Positions 43,082 to 55,829 of a stretch of DNA of 64,000 nt are shown piece after piece. The stretch comes from Mortierella alpina. Its lineage: Eukaryota; Mortierellomycota; Mortierellomycetes; Mortierellales; Mortierellaceae. The translations under genes were made by a program, and so were the position numbers. Under the pieces are notes generated by a model. The model searched no databases. It worked only from the letters and a program-made list of their open reading frames with translations, and had not been told where the DNA came from. The stretch's first letter is position 1. The number at the start of each line of letters is the position of its first letter. The stretch spans positions 1,736,001-1,800,000 of the forward strand of contig JANATF010000004.1 in assembly GCA_029449245.1 (NCBI GenBank). The letters are read 5' to 3'.

Positions 43082-46028
43082 CTATGGCCGCGGCTGCATG
43101 TACAGCTTCCTTGCTCTAAACAGGTTCAAGTGGAGTCGCGTCTTGGAGCCATCCATCTTTTGCAACATTATCTATGCGCATCACCAGAATCACTCAGCAT
43201 TAGAGGGAATTCAACATGAACATGATCCACAGAACGATATCGCCGCGAACACGGCTACCGCTGCTGGATACTCACCTCGTCGTTGGCTACATGAAGATAC
43301 TTGGCGTTGTACTGTCCAATGGCTGCATCGAGCACAGCGACAGGGTCGTTGGGCTTGTACCATATCCCATCGATATTGCTCCGGCTGCCCTCCACATAGA
43401 TCTCCACCTCGGACCGCAGCCCTACTAAGGATGCGCCAACGGAAACGTTAGAAGCTAAATCATTTTGTCCTGTTCCGCCCGTGGACATCCCGGCCAGAGA
43501 ATGTCACTACAGGTCTGCGATCTTACCGGAAACAGGAGAGTACTCCACCGGACCCGGCCAGTTATATCTACCCCTTGGTCTGGGAGAGGCCGCCTGCGGC
43601 ATGTACATATTGTTCTGTTCATATCCGAGGTTGTTTCGGGATCCATGCTGTGTCGTGTTCGGCTGTGATGTTGGTCGCGGTAACTATCAAGTACATTAAC
43701 GAGAAAACGAGTTCAATATCAAGTTTCTCTCTCTCTCTCTGGATTGCTGTCATATGCCCGCGAAGAGTCTCTTACGCCCATGGCTTCGAAATCCTCTGCC
43801 AGCTCAGCATTAGTAGCTGTCGGGAGCTTTTTGCTGGTCGGGAATCCATGATGCTCCTTGACAGCTCGTAGCTCATTGGCAGCAGCCCTTCTTTGCTTCC
43901 GTGCACGAACCAAAGCGACTTTATCTGGCACCACCCCTAAAAAGAGAAATCGCTTGGTCAGATCACAATCAATCTCTTGGGTATCATGGAGAGACTTCTG
44001 AGAACAGCGCTTTACCGTCTTTCCGCCTGCTATCGGACGAGAGATTCAGCTCGAGAAACAACTTGCGCCGCTTCCGACCGAGATCTTGTACCAGATCCGT
44101 GCGATGCACCCGCTTCTTGGACTGCCAATAACAAAAGGAGAAGAGGCAGCGAGTACGTTGTCAGATGACTGATAGTCTCCTTCCCCAATGCCAGGAACTT
44201 CGCTGTTACCTACCTGATATGTGCAATGTGCCTGGTACTCCTTGATTTCAAACTCGCATTGGGCAATCTCTCCCATGTGCGTCCGCCAAGCCTTGGCCAC
44301 TCTTTGTCGCTGCTCCCGCTTGTCTTCAATTTCTCTCATCAATGTCGACAGTTCGGGATGTGTACCTGAGTGAGAATAGAGTTATGGAGTAGAAGCAGAG
44401 ACTTCTGTCAGTACTCTTCCACTCTCTTTGCAAGTGTGATAGGAGAGGCTCAAGAGATCTTACCGGCATTAATCATCTCAACCTCTTTGTCAAGCTCTAG
44501 CATTCTTTCCTCATACATTCTATAAATTGTGGAATGAACAAACCGGTCGTGGTCAGTCTTCAATCGAAAAAGAAAAAAAACACAATAGTTCCTTTCACAG
44601 CATCCTAGACTTCATAGAAGCATCAGTATTCGTCCATACTTGTCCCGGAGGTTTGCAAAATCGACTTCAATGGTCGTCAAGGCTTCCATGGCATCCATGT
44701 GCACTCGTTTCTTTTCAAGATCTAAAACACAAAATTGCACTATCGTTAGGTTTGCATGAAAAAGTTGCTCATTAGCATCCAGTACAAAAGCAGCAAGCGA
44801 TGTTACCTTCTTCCTCTTCTGCCTCCTCATCTTCATCGTCGACCTTTGCCTCCTCGTCCTCCTCACGGTCTTCATCCTCTGCCACCTCGGACTCTGTCTC
44901 CTTGTCAGAGTGCCGTGTGCGTGGATCATCATAATCCTCATCGTGTTCTTCCTCCGCCTCCTTCTTCAGTTTCTCATCTCGTCCCTTCGTTTCCCGACTG
45001 TTCTCGCGCAAGGGTCGCTTCCTTCCACTCAAAGATGGCCGTGACGCAACTCCAGCACCAGCCGTGGAGGCGACCTCGGCTTTGGCTCTGCTCGATCGCG
45101 TTGTTGTTGTTGTCGTCGTGTCCCGCCCATCATGGTCATCATCATCATCCGAGTCGTCCGTGTCATCAAACTCTGACAAATCCGACAGATCATCCCCGCT
45201 ATCCTTCTCTTCCTCGGCAATCATCTGCGGTCGATTCAGTGTCGGCTTTTGTGGGAATGACGACGGTGCGGTCTTGTTGACCTCGAGCATCATGGACTGT
45301 CCATCATCATCATCATCCTCCTCGTCCTCGGCCTCTTCACCGTCCTCGTCCTCTTCATCACCCTCCTCCTCGTGTGACCCGTCGTCCTCGGGCAACTCAC
45401 TCTCATCTTCCGAGTGTCCAGCGGGCGTGGCATTGTCTTCGTCCTCTTCATCCTCTTCGTACGGGACCACACGTCCCTCATTGTCGCCATTGGCTGATCC
45501 TTCTCCTTGATCCTCCATGGGGCTTTCCATCTGCGAATCCTCCTCGGCTGCAGGGTCCTGGCTACTAGCTCGCTCCAACGGTTCCTCCCCATCTTCATCC
45601 AGCTCGCCTTCCTCGCCTTCCTCGCCCTCTGGGTTTTGATCAGCAGGTGTCCCTTCATTATCTTGAGCCAGGATCCCATCTTCTGTGTCCCCATCCAGAT
45701 CCTCGTCGTCTACATCATCCAACGCTCCATCAAGCAGCGCACCATTGAGATCCTCCGCGCTCACCTTCTCATATCGATCGCCTCCCTGGCGCCGTCGCTG
45801 CTCGTCTTCGCCTCCGCCGGAGACCAATTTCTTTGCACTCTCTGCTGGGGAGGTTGAGATGGCCGTAGGCGCTGATGAAACAGGGTTCTGTGGTGCCATG
45901 GGCAAGGGTTTATCCTTGGTCAAGGTAATAGTGGTACTATTGCTATTGTTGTTGTTGTCACTGTTCTTGAGATGTACTGGCAAGCTGTTTTGTTTCCGTG
46001 TGCGCAGGGACGTCGCCTCGGTCATCAT
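43082..46028 (-). CDS. sds3: Sds3-like subunit of an Rpd3L-type histone deacetylase complex
   Basis: Nine exons in phase: 46028-44807, 44721-44640, 44519-44464, 44365-44214, 44121-44016, 43936-43776, 43683-43527, 43424-43276 and 43171-43082 (724 residues). The first 405 residues are disordered and extremely acidic (long D/E runs encoded by a CTC/ATC-rich plus strand). The Sds3/Dep1 core follows: MEALTTIEVDFANLRDK, YEERMLELDKEVEMINAG, THPELSTLMREIEDKREQR, then RKQRRAAANELRAVKEHHG. The C-terminus ends in a small domain finishing with MDGSKTRLHLNLF, like the end of SUDS3. Sds3 proteins scaffold Sin3/Rpd3 in the nucleus and promote histone deacetylation and silencing. Choice of acceptor for the last exon is uncertain by five codons. 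Confidence 0.86.
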
Positions 46029-47211
46029 TGAGCTATTGCGAAGGGCTTCAGTATGGGGAAGGTTCTACCTGGTCTATTTTTCCTGCGATACGATTTTTTT
46101 CCCTTTTTTCAGGGATGTGAGGGGCGAGGAAGTGTTTTGGCGACGTCGATGGTTCATCCCAGTTGAAGGAAGGGGTGGGCAGACAGAGAGGAAGGGAAAA
46201 GAAAGAAAGAAGAGTACGATCGTGAGAAGGAGCAAGAGCTAACACAGTGTGATGGGCGTATAGTATGGCCTTTTTCACATTCCGACAATCGCATGCTCTC
46301 TGGACCCGTATACACGGTCTATGCGTCGGTTCGTTTTTTTTTTACCTTCAAACAGAAGCAGCGGTGTGCTATCACCCCCACTCTGCAATCAGTGTCCGTG
46401 GGGCGTGAGGGCGTCAAGGGGGAGGGATGTGTGGAGAGCGGCGATGAGCCAAGGGAGGTTGAAACAGCGATGAGGGGTTCGTCCGATGAACCCAGCGCGC
46501 TGTGATAGGTCTTGGAGACGAGTGCGGGGAAGAACACAGGCAGGCGAAAAGGGGGATGCGGGAAGTGTTCTGGATTCCCTTGCGCGCTAGCGTGGGCTGT
46601 CCCTGCTGATGAAGAAGAGTCTCCCGAGAGAGGCCACCTGCGATGGACCTGGTGGACGGGTGGAGACGTGGGATGTGGAGTTGACAGGTCGCACTTTGTG
46701 AGCGAATGGAGGAAAAAGGAGAAGAGCGTTCACTTGCAAAGGAACAGAGAACAAAGTAAGGGAAAGAGCCAACTCTGAGCGCAATCCAAAAAAAAACTAC
46801 CCCTTTCTCGCCTCCATGTCACGAGGAGGTGACTGTGCTTGCAAGAGATGCAACTGCATCGCCGTGTTCATTCAAGGACTTCGCGGCAAAGGAGCAGCGC
46901 TGCTTTATTGGGATGCGTCGAACAATAGGATAAAGAGAAAAGAATAAAACAATAAAAAAACATACACGCGGGCAACGCGCTGGTCCATCACAACTGGCGC
47001 GGGAAAGAGAAAGTGGACTATACAAGGGTGAGGGTTGTGTGGGAGGAGGAAGGGTAGAGAGAGATTGTCTAATACAAGGCTTCCTGGCTGTTCAAAGTGG
47101 CCCTTACAACCTAGCAGGGTTGGAGAAAAGATAGCACAGCAGGTCAGTTCTGCACATATCAGAATCTATACAAAGACGTGCTCCTTTGAATGGTGCAATA
47201 GCATGGCCATC
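46029..47211. promoter_or_regulatory. Sds3-like promoter and PP2A-B55 3' flank
   Basis: About 1.2 kb between two minus-strand genes. Purine-rich on the plus strand (46170-46240, 46440-46770), with short T and A runs; no coding sequence supported. Confidence 0.5.
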
Positions 47212-50200
47212 TTACTCGCTACATATGCAAAGTTAGATAACAGAGATCAGCCATTAGCAACATGGAATCATTGAAAAACCATCTTGCACATAGAAACATA
47301 TCAACAAATCGACCAAGGGAGACAACTTACGTGAAGATGAACAGGTTGTTGGTGGCGGCAACCGCGATCGAGTTCTCGTTCGGGTGCCACGAGGCATGGA
47401 GGATCTTCTTGGTAAAGTCGATCGACTCCACGTTGATATCATTCTTGCCGTTCTTATTGTTAACACGCGGCATCGTCTTGTTCTTTGCTGAACCCACGCG
47501 CTTGGCCTTGAACGCGCTCTTGTCTGCCTGCAGCGTCACATCGTTCTTGCCATTGCGGTCGTAGATGTAAAAGTTGTTGTTATAGGAACCCGTCAGGACG
47601 TTACTAAGGTTGTCGAGTTTTTCGGGAAAAAACGTCAATGTGTTAGAAGGATATGTACTCTCCACAGAACCTGAGCACCGAGACATGTAGACCAGCAAAA
47701 AGCGGGGCACATACTTTCCATCTCCACTGAATGTGCACTCAAACTTGTCAAAGATGCAGTCGTTCTCGTAGAGATCGCACAGTTTGTTGCGCAAATGGTC
47801 GTGAATGTTGATGGTCTGCACGGGTCTGCTCTCCATGTTGATATCCCAGACCTTCAATGTCAGATAATCGCGTGAGAGGATGTAGCGCCCATCCTTGCTG
47901 AACTTGACATCCGAGATCGACGAGATGATCTCTGAGAAGAACGACTTGTTGGAAGGATCCTCTTCTTCTTCAAAAACTATGTGTATCGCCAGAAAATAAA
48001 AAGAATTAGCAAATACATCGGGGCAGTAACTCCATCTTTTCTTCTCGCCGTGACAGAATAGGAGCGGCAAAAAATCACAATTACTCACGCTTGGCATGTT
48101 GATCGCAAAGAGCCGACTCCCGCATGTCACTCAGCTTGATGGTTCCTTTACTGCTGCTGTACATGAACAGGTTGCAGTGGACGGGGTGGAATTCAGCAGC
48201 AGTGATGACCTCGGTCAGCTCTTCCATGTTCACAGGCTTGATGTCGACAATGTTGAAGCTCTGGTCGCTTATATTGAGGTTCCAGAGATTAATGCGCAAA
48301 TCATCTGCAGAGATGTACGTCTCGCCGTCCGAGTTGATCGAGATCGAGTTGATGTGGTAGGCATGGGCATTAGCATAGACCTTCCTGGGTACTGCCGCAA
48401 CGATCGTGTCGTGGTGCGTCAGTTTGGGCAGTCGAAGAGGCGCACCCGCAGCAGGCAAATGCTGGCCATCACCATGGTTGTTCTCCGCCACAACCTTGAT
48501 TGACTTTTCAAACACCTTCCACAGTTTGACGGTCTTGTCTATTGTCGAGAAGTAATAATATATGTAAGTCGATCCCGTAATGACTCTCCAGTGACATCGA
48601 GGCATGACATGACGCGCTTAATCGTTGCTACAGCCACATACCGTTTGTCGAAAGCAGGAAATGAGCAGAGTTTTGACGCTTGCACCATTTGATCTTGTTG
48701 ATCTTTTCCTCAATCTCCAAACTCTTGAGGTAATCGAACTCGGGCTCGTGCGACTGGAACTCGGTATGGAACTTGTATTCGCATCCTTTTTTCTAAGAGT
48801 CCGTGCAAGAAGGTGAGCTGATGTCGGTTCAAATATCGAAAAAACATCTGACACGCGCCTCCAGATCTGAATCCCTGTAGCTTCAGAGACATACACTTTC
48901 GTTTCGCTCAAAGAGCACGACGCGTCCGCCCTTGTCGCCAGTGGCAAGATAATCGCCTGTGTGGTCAAACTCGACGGTCGAGATGATATCAGCTAATTGA
49001 TCGATAAGTGAGAGAAGCGGGAATGATCAGACATGCGTAGATTCTTCGTTACTCGGTCAACAACTCTTCACTACAGCATCTGCTGGTCTCTGCCTCGCTC
49101 TGGCCACACTGCAATCATGATCATCCGCCCTGCCCCTCACCAGCTGGCTCATGCGGTCACACGGTCAGGCCTTTTGTCACACCCATCTCAGACCAACGCA
49201 ACTCAACCATAATGGAGTTCCTGGCCTATCCACAACAAACACAAACACAAAACACAAACTTGCGCTTTCGGTCCCTTGTTGTGCTGGTCCTGACCTCTCC
49301 TACATACCAGCCACACGCCTCTTGTTGTCTCTCTCCCACTCATAACAAACTCCTGGGCACCCCCTCGCAAACCGTGATGCTCAAAGAGAGCCGGGTGTGT
49401 GTGGCTGGCATGGAGGGGGAGAGGCGGTACTCAGAAAGGAGCCACGAAAGCGTAGCGCGTTCAGGGTGCGCGTAGAGTGTGTAGCGTGCACCATTGTCGT
49501 CGATAGGTCGGCTTGTTTGCCAGCGGGTGAAAAAAGTCCAGGTGGTGGCCGAAACCCTCCCCCGCCCCCGCCTGATGACAGCTGGCGAGCCAGATGGGTG
49601 GATTGAGTTGAGCGACCCATCACTCCCACGCGTTGTTGTCGGCTACATAGTGCTTATAAGGTGTTCCAGACCACGCAACCGCGCCAATGATACCCCCACG
49701 CGCCTGGCTCTCCCCCTGGTGAGTCCATTTTGCGGGGGACCCTCTTATTTTTTTTCGTTTTTGTTCACTCGAGTCGACAAGCTTCTAAAGCATCCAATGG
49801 TCTGCACTCAAGCGAAACGTGTCTTAGACAACATTCCCGATGACTTCAATAGCATGGTGTCGCCAATGAATTCCACAACAGCTTGGCGAAATGGTGTCCA
49901 GCCATTCCATTGTCCCACACAAATGCGCTGGTGTGTCTCTGTCAGCTGCTTGAAATCCTGGTCATCTGACTGGGTCGCTTTTTTTTTTTCTTTTTTTCTT
50001 TTCTTCGTTTTTGTGGATCAAGTGGTCTTTTTGAGGCAAAGGAGATGAATCTGTCTGATCCTGCGACACCAATGCTGCCGGTGTACCATCACTGGAAAAG
50101 TGAGGAAGAGAGAGAGAGAGCGAGAGGGAGAGAGAAAGTTGAAGGGGGGTGGTAAGGAGAAGGGGGAGCATACCTTCGGTGATATCCTCCACCTCGCCCT

Positions 50201-50252
50201 TGTCGCCAAAGCACTGTGCGAACTTCCACGAGTGCTCTCCTTCTGTTGCCAT
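47212..50252 (-). CDS. cdc55: PP2A regulatory B subunit (B55/Cdc55), WD40 protein
   Basis: Seven exons in phase: 50252-50174, 48992-48895, 48792-48642, 48538-48089, 47976-47715, 47603-47331 and a 7-nt last exon 47218-47212 that adds Glu and the stop. The product has 439 residues, the usual B55 length. Hallmarks in order: [147 protein letters not shown] and [18 protein letters not shown]. It is a seven-bladed propeller that steers PP2A to substrates in mitosis and nutrient signalling. Intron 1 is 1,181 nt, ten times longer than the others. The ATG sits in GCC-free but purine -3 context. Confidence 0.94.
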
Positions 50253-52300
50253 GGTATCGCGTGATGAGTTTGGTATATGCGTGGAGTGGTGAGCGGGTTG
50301 TCGAAAAGACTTGTCTTCTTTGGAACGCTGGGTTTGATGGGTAGAAGGAAGATGGGGGTGGTCTATGGGAAAAAGACTGAGGAGTGGCTCGCAATCAGAT
50401 GATGGGATGTGTCAGACCAGCCAGCTGGTGACTCGCTCTGTGTGGTGAAGAAATACACATCACACCTGTACGTGCACAACACGTAAATGAGCAAGACCAG
50501 GAAGGAGGGCCTGCTGAGACTTCTCTGTCCAAGTGGACACCCATGCAGACCATTCGCTCTGAGACTCTGTCGCTGCTGACGGGAGAAACGAGATAAGGCC
50601 CATCGCTCCTTGGCTGTCTCGGGGCATCGATGACCCTGCCATCCTTAGACCACAGAGGATGGTGACGCGTGGGACGCGACTCGAGGCACGCAACGCGTCT
50701 GTCTGTTAACTGATAAAACATCCGAAAAACTCGACGTGCCTTGCATTCCATTTTCTTCTTCCAACTTGTGCTTCTGATTTTAGCCCCTCTTCGCGAGTTT
50801 TAAGAATGGCTATGCGCAGACTTGCACGCGTCACAGTCTCGACACCCCAACACGAACTACTGCTGCTGCAACCTTCGCGGTGGTTTTGCTTGATGTGGTC
50901 GTGAGCCCCTTTAGAGTTTGGCTTTTGGCTTCGGAGTCAGCCGTGCAACGAGCAAATACACATCAGGTGCGCTTGAGCCTTTGTGTAAAATGCTAAGCTG
51001 GCCTAATAGTATTTTCATTGCCAGTGCACACCGTTTGAGGTGAGTATGAAGTTACGAGTGAGCGGTCTTATCGATCAGCCACTGCAAGGCTTTGAGAGGT
51101 GATGCAGAGATAGCAACTTTTAAAATCTGAGCTACCGACTTGTCGATGAGCTTCGCCCAAGAAGGTAGGAGGTGTTCACGATATACCATTTTTTCAACTG
51201 TTGCCAATCCTCAGGGTCCGGGATCGGTGAAACGAAAATATTGTCTCGGTACGCCTTCTTAGTCAAGCGTCAATGGCACAAGGAGTTGATTCCAGGCGCG
51301 TAAAAGGAAGCGCGCAGACCATAGCTCGCAGCCCGTGATCCACGCGCCATAGATCATCAGTGGTGTTAACTTTGCATCTGATCAAAGCGCAGCCCGTCGC
51401 TGGCCGTCGGTAGGGAAGAATCAAATTCCTTCTTTCCTCTCACACTTCTCATGTCCTCGTTTTTGGTCACCATCTATCATAAATGTAAGGGTTATAGTAG
51501 TAGACCACCGTCTTTATTCAATCTGTAGTTCAGCGTTGGCGTTCCGGACCCCCATCGAGCGCTTCGCGGACAAGACTTGTAGCCATGCCATCCTCAAGTA
51601 CGAGACCAACTTTCGCCGAGCAGTACGGCACGCGTGAGACAAAAGAAAGCCCGCTGGGAGACTTACAGGAGAGAGTTGGATCTGACCGTGGGCAGTGCAT
51701 TGAGGCTCATCGAGGACATCTTCACGAACATACACACGCAGTAAGGCAGGCGCAGGGTATTCTCCCTATGCAAGGCAAGTTCCGCACAGTGATCGGACTT
51801 GCATCCACCCATGAAATATTCAAGGCACACTTCTTGAGCAAGGCAAGGCAAGTTCAACATGTTGATCTTGGCCGCTTTTATACATTTTTTCGGCACAAGT
51901 GTTCAGAAAAGCTGCGAGGACACGGCTACGATGGTGTTTGTCTTGTAAATGAATGCCTGACAAAACATGTGGAACGCGACTGGCCAAGCTCTCCTCAAAG
52001 TCCTGCGTATCTCTGAGCGAGATTCGGTGGGGACGAGAACATCGCGTGAGCGGGCGATACAACTGTAACCAAGGGTCACGCCCGTCTGCCTTCTGCCGGC
52101 TCAAAATTTAGTTGCCACGGCAAGGATACCCTTGCTTTGTGTTTTATTCCTCAATAACATTCGCCTCACACTCTCATTCCTTCACATTCTTTGTGCTCTC
52201 TGCAACCTCCTTTTCACCGATCCCACCCCATTCACCTCTCGCAAGGAAACGCTGATTCTTCCATTCTCCATTGGTCTAATTGTAAATCACCGCTTCAAGA
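50253..52300. promoter_or_regulatory. Divergent promoter region between PP2A-B55 and CDC14 genes, with relics
   Basis: Two kilobases between genes read outward. No intact gene is supported. A frameshifted coding relic lies at 51052-51269 (listed). The plus-strand frame 51585-52016 is open but only its end (FYTFFRHKC, LRGHGYDGV) looks protein-like. The last 170 nt before 52301 are pyrimidine-rich, as expected of the CDC14 leader. Confidence 0.5.
51052..51269 (-). pseudogene. Frameshifted coding relic, family unknown
   Basis: On the minus strand one frame reads RLTKKAYRDNIFV then PDPEDWQQLKKWYIVN until about 51170. The next frame continues with WAKLIDKSVAQILKVAI and PLKALQWLIDKTAHS up to a stop at 51054-51052. 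Both halves have convincing protein composition and meet within a few bases, so one frameshift separates them. I cannot name the family. Confidence 0.45.
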
Positions 52301-55300
52301 ATGTCACCAGCCATAACCATGAGCTCCCAGGACATTCACAAACCTGTCTCGTCCTCAGCACTTGACACCACACTCGCACCTTCCGGTCTCCCCCCTCGGG
52401 CCTCAGCGTCCGACAACTGCGTAGCCGGCAAGAAGCACACATCTACACCTCCACCTCCTCCGATCCCAGCCCGCTCGTCTCGCCGACCAATATCTGCAGT
52501 CTTGACAAGCGGCAGAAAGCTCTTCAAGAGCACAGGTGATGACCAGGTATCCTCAGAGCGCGGCGAGAAAGACCTTTTGTCGACATTAGACTGTACAAAA
52601 AGGGACGTCGCCAAACTTCATGGGGATCGATTGAGACCTCTTGCAACGAGTGAGGCCCAGACGCGGTACGGGAACGACAAACCACGCCCACAGCGCAGGC
52701 AGAGAAAGAGCCGGACAGCAGCGACGGTCCTGGAGGACATTGACCGTGAGGCATCGAATGTCTGTGAGATCATTGAAGGTGAGAATTCGGTGGATTCGAA
52801 TGGCTCCATTTTGATCACTTGAATGCTTCCTGATCGACGCGAAATACCACGACATGGAACACTTTTTTCCTTCTGTTCTTTTACCTGGTCTGTGCAACTG
52901 TGCAGCTGAGACAGAGTGCGAAATTTTCCCCCTTTGGAGTACTAACTGTCGTTTTTTTTGGGGGGTGTATGGCAGACCGCCTGTACTTCATGTGGACTAT
53001 TGTCTACCCGATCAGCACCCGCAGGACCACCTACTTGACGGTTGACAAGTACCTCTGTTACCAGCCGTTTTTTGCCGATTTTGGACCTTTCGACATTGCA
53101 GATGTCTTTCGCTTTTGCTGTTTGATGAAGGAGCGACTAGAGGTTAGAGCTATGACAAAGATGAGAGGAGGCGTTGCTTTTTTTTGCAAGGCCAGCTCTT
53201 GACCCTCACTAACTCACATATATACCCCTTTGTTCCCTTTTTGTTATATCGTTTTGCTCAGTTAGCTCAGAGGCAAAACAAAGTGCTCTGTCTCTACACA
53301 CAACCAGAAGACGACAAGCGGGCTAATGTGGCGTTTGCACTCTGCTGTTACATGGTAAAGCACAATGCATATTTACAGGGGGTGGATGGTGAACGGCTCC
53401 TTTGCATAAACTCCCCCCCCCCTTATTAACCATAAGCCGAATCCCTTCCCCCTATCTCTCCTCCGGGAATTTTCTTGTAATAGATGCTCCTGCATGACAA
53501 AACACCTGAAGAAGCCTACGCACACGTCGAATTCATCTACCCTGCTATTAAACCTTACCGCGACGCAGGATGTGGACCCAGCACCTTTTCACTGACGATT
53601 TTGGATTGTCTGCGGGGCCTTCGAAAGGGTCTTGACCGAGGGCTATTGCGGCTGGACCAGTTTGATGTAAAGGAGTATGAGTACTACGAGAACCCGCGCA
53701 ATGGAGATTTCAATTGGATCACCCCGTCCTTCATTGCATTCGCAGCACCTCAGGACGCTTTGACATATAACGATCTCTTAAAGCGCCAGGTAGATGTATC
53801 CTTGCAAAGAGGAGTCGCTGTGGCAGACAGTGGCATTGCCACATCTATTTCATCAGAATCGACGGCGGGCTCTTCTTCCGAATCATCCACACGGTCACCC
53901 ACACCGTCATCTATACATTCATCCAACAATATCTCGCGTCGATCAACGCCATCGATACAGTCTATGGAACGCGTGCCGGAAATGGAGTGCGAAAAGCACT
54001 CCTCCTCAGCGACGGATCACACACTGCATGTCGGGGCTTCTGACACACACGCGGCTGCAGAGAGTACTTTGGGCCATAATGGCGATCAAGACAACAGCGA
54101 GTCCAAAAGTCCGGAAAGTAGCAACAAGCATGATCAAGAACACGGCGGAGTGGAGAAAAATACCTCAAAGCCCACAGCGAAAAGGACACCCACGCGACTC
54201 TCAAAGAATTTCCAGAACATCCTTGACTACTTTGCGTCCCACAACGTCCAGTCCGTGATCCGATTGAACGACAAGACGTACGATGAGGCGCATTTCCGAG
54301 CCCGCGGGATCGAACATCATGACCTCCAATACCCTGATGGTACCTGTCCACCGTGGGACATTGTCGAAAAGTTTTTGGATCTATGCAAGGACATCATCGA
54401 ACACAAGAACGGTGTCATCGCCATCCATTGCATGGCAGGGCTAGGTCGGACTGGAACACTCATCGGCGTGTACCTGATGCGACAGTATGGTATGACAGCC
54501 CGAGAAACGATCGCCTTTCTGAGGTTGATGAGGCCCGGCAGCGTAGTAGGGCCACAACAGAACTGGCTTGTAGCGAACGAACAACGGATTCGACAGATCT
54601 CGTGGGAGAGCCGACAGGAGAAGCTACACCAGCAGCAGCTTTCGCGGAGGATGAACCCACAACAACACCTGTCTGATTTTGTTGAGACTGGCAGCAACGG
54701 CAGTCCTCAGAGTTCAAGGACACAGTCACCGAGAGCATCCATGATAGCCACACCGGCGACTGATTATGAGCAAGTGTTCTCGAGAGCCAACTCGGAAGGA
54801 TTCGAGTCCACCTGGTTTGGGGTCAAGGCAGAGGTGGATGATGGGGCCATGAAGGTGTTGGATGATGAAGAGGAATCGAGTTGGTCCACGAGCATGGAAG
54901 AATCTGCTACGGGTGACGATAGTTCTTTGGACTCTGCCGAATCCACGGAGCAAGACTACAGTACGGGTGAGGACAGGACAGACGCGTCCTCTGGACCGGA
55001 TCCAGGACTTGTTCGTGGGCCGGTGCCTCTCTCAGGCCAGCGCGTACACCATCGGGCCTCGCTCTGCAGTCTCGATTGTCTTTCAGCGGCTATTGAGAAT
55101 GGGACTTGTTTGAGCGACGAAAACGACATTGAAAAGACAATGCCAGTGTCTGGTTTGCAGAGCAGAGTAGCGAGCGAGCACATTGGAAGTCAGGATTATG
55201 TCATCCCTGTCCAGCCACGAAAGGCTCAACCACAGCAGCCGCATCAGCATCACCGCCAGGGTCGCCGTGAGAGAAGTACCAGTGCATCATCACCGACTAC

Positions 55301-55568
55301 GACATCACCCAAGCTCGCTACGACCTCAGCGTTAGTGGGTCACAACTCAGCGCAGGATGAGATCCTAAACCAGGCTTTAGAGGTTGCTGTGTCAGACAAC
55401 AAGCACAATCCTCCCAGCCCACCTTCATTGAACGACACTAACTTGGTCGATGACCTTTCACCTTCGGGACAGCTGGCCACACAGCCGGGTGGACATGAAG
55501 CTGGATCACCGTGGTCTAATACAAGACGCCCGTCGTCTCAAACGGACGATCATGACATGGGCCGATAA
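52301..55568 (+). CDS. cdc14: Cdc14-type dual-specificity phosphatase
   Basis: Four exons: 52301-52778, 52976-53142, 53271-53354 and 53484-55568 (937 residues, phase kept). The first 160 residues are disordered and Pro/Arg-rich. The N-terminal phosphatase-like domain follows: DRLYFMWTIVYP, YQPFFADFGPFDIADVFRF, DDKRANVAFALCCYM, PEEAYAHVEF, and FDVKEYEYYENPRNGDFNWI. A Ser/Thr-rich insert of about 110 residues (about 340-450) precedes the catalytic domain: FASHNVQSVIRLNDKTYDE, then the P-loop HCMAGLGRTG with the nucleophile Cys. Cdc14 reverses Cdk phosphorylation in late mitosis, cytokinesis and DNA repair. The P-loop residue after Cys is Met instead of the usual Lys. The C-terminal 350 residues are disordered. 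The donor of exon 2 is GTTAGA, weaker than usual. Confidence 0.92.
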
Positions 55569-55829
55569 GCGCCATGTCCAAAGAACCAAAAAAAACTAAC
55601 ACTAAATCAAAATACAAAAGCGAGTTGTTATCGATGTCGTAGCTTTTTTTTTGACCCTTGTCAATGCACTATCCCATTTTTCATCCTCATAAACATCGCG
55701 TACGTTGGCTTCTTCATTACAACGAAACAAGTCATTGCATATAGACAAAAACCTCTTTAGTCTAATGGTCTACAATATCTTTTATACAAGTGTGAGGTTA
55801 TATCTGTCTAATTGATATCCCTCCCGTTT

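Noticed and set aside
45064-45510. Ser-rich plus-strand ORF
   Set aside because: Antisense of the acidic D/E region of the Sds3-like gene (GAx codons read as TCx).
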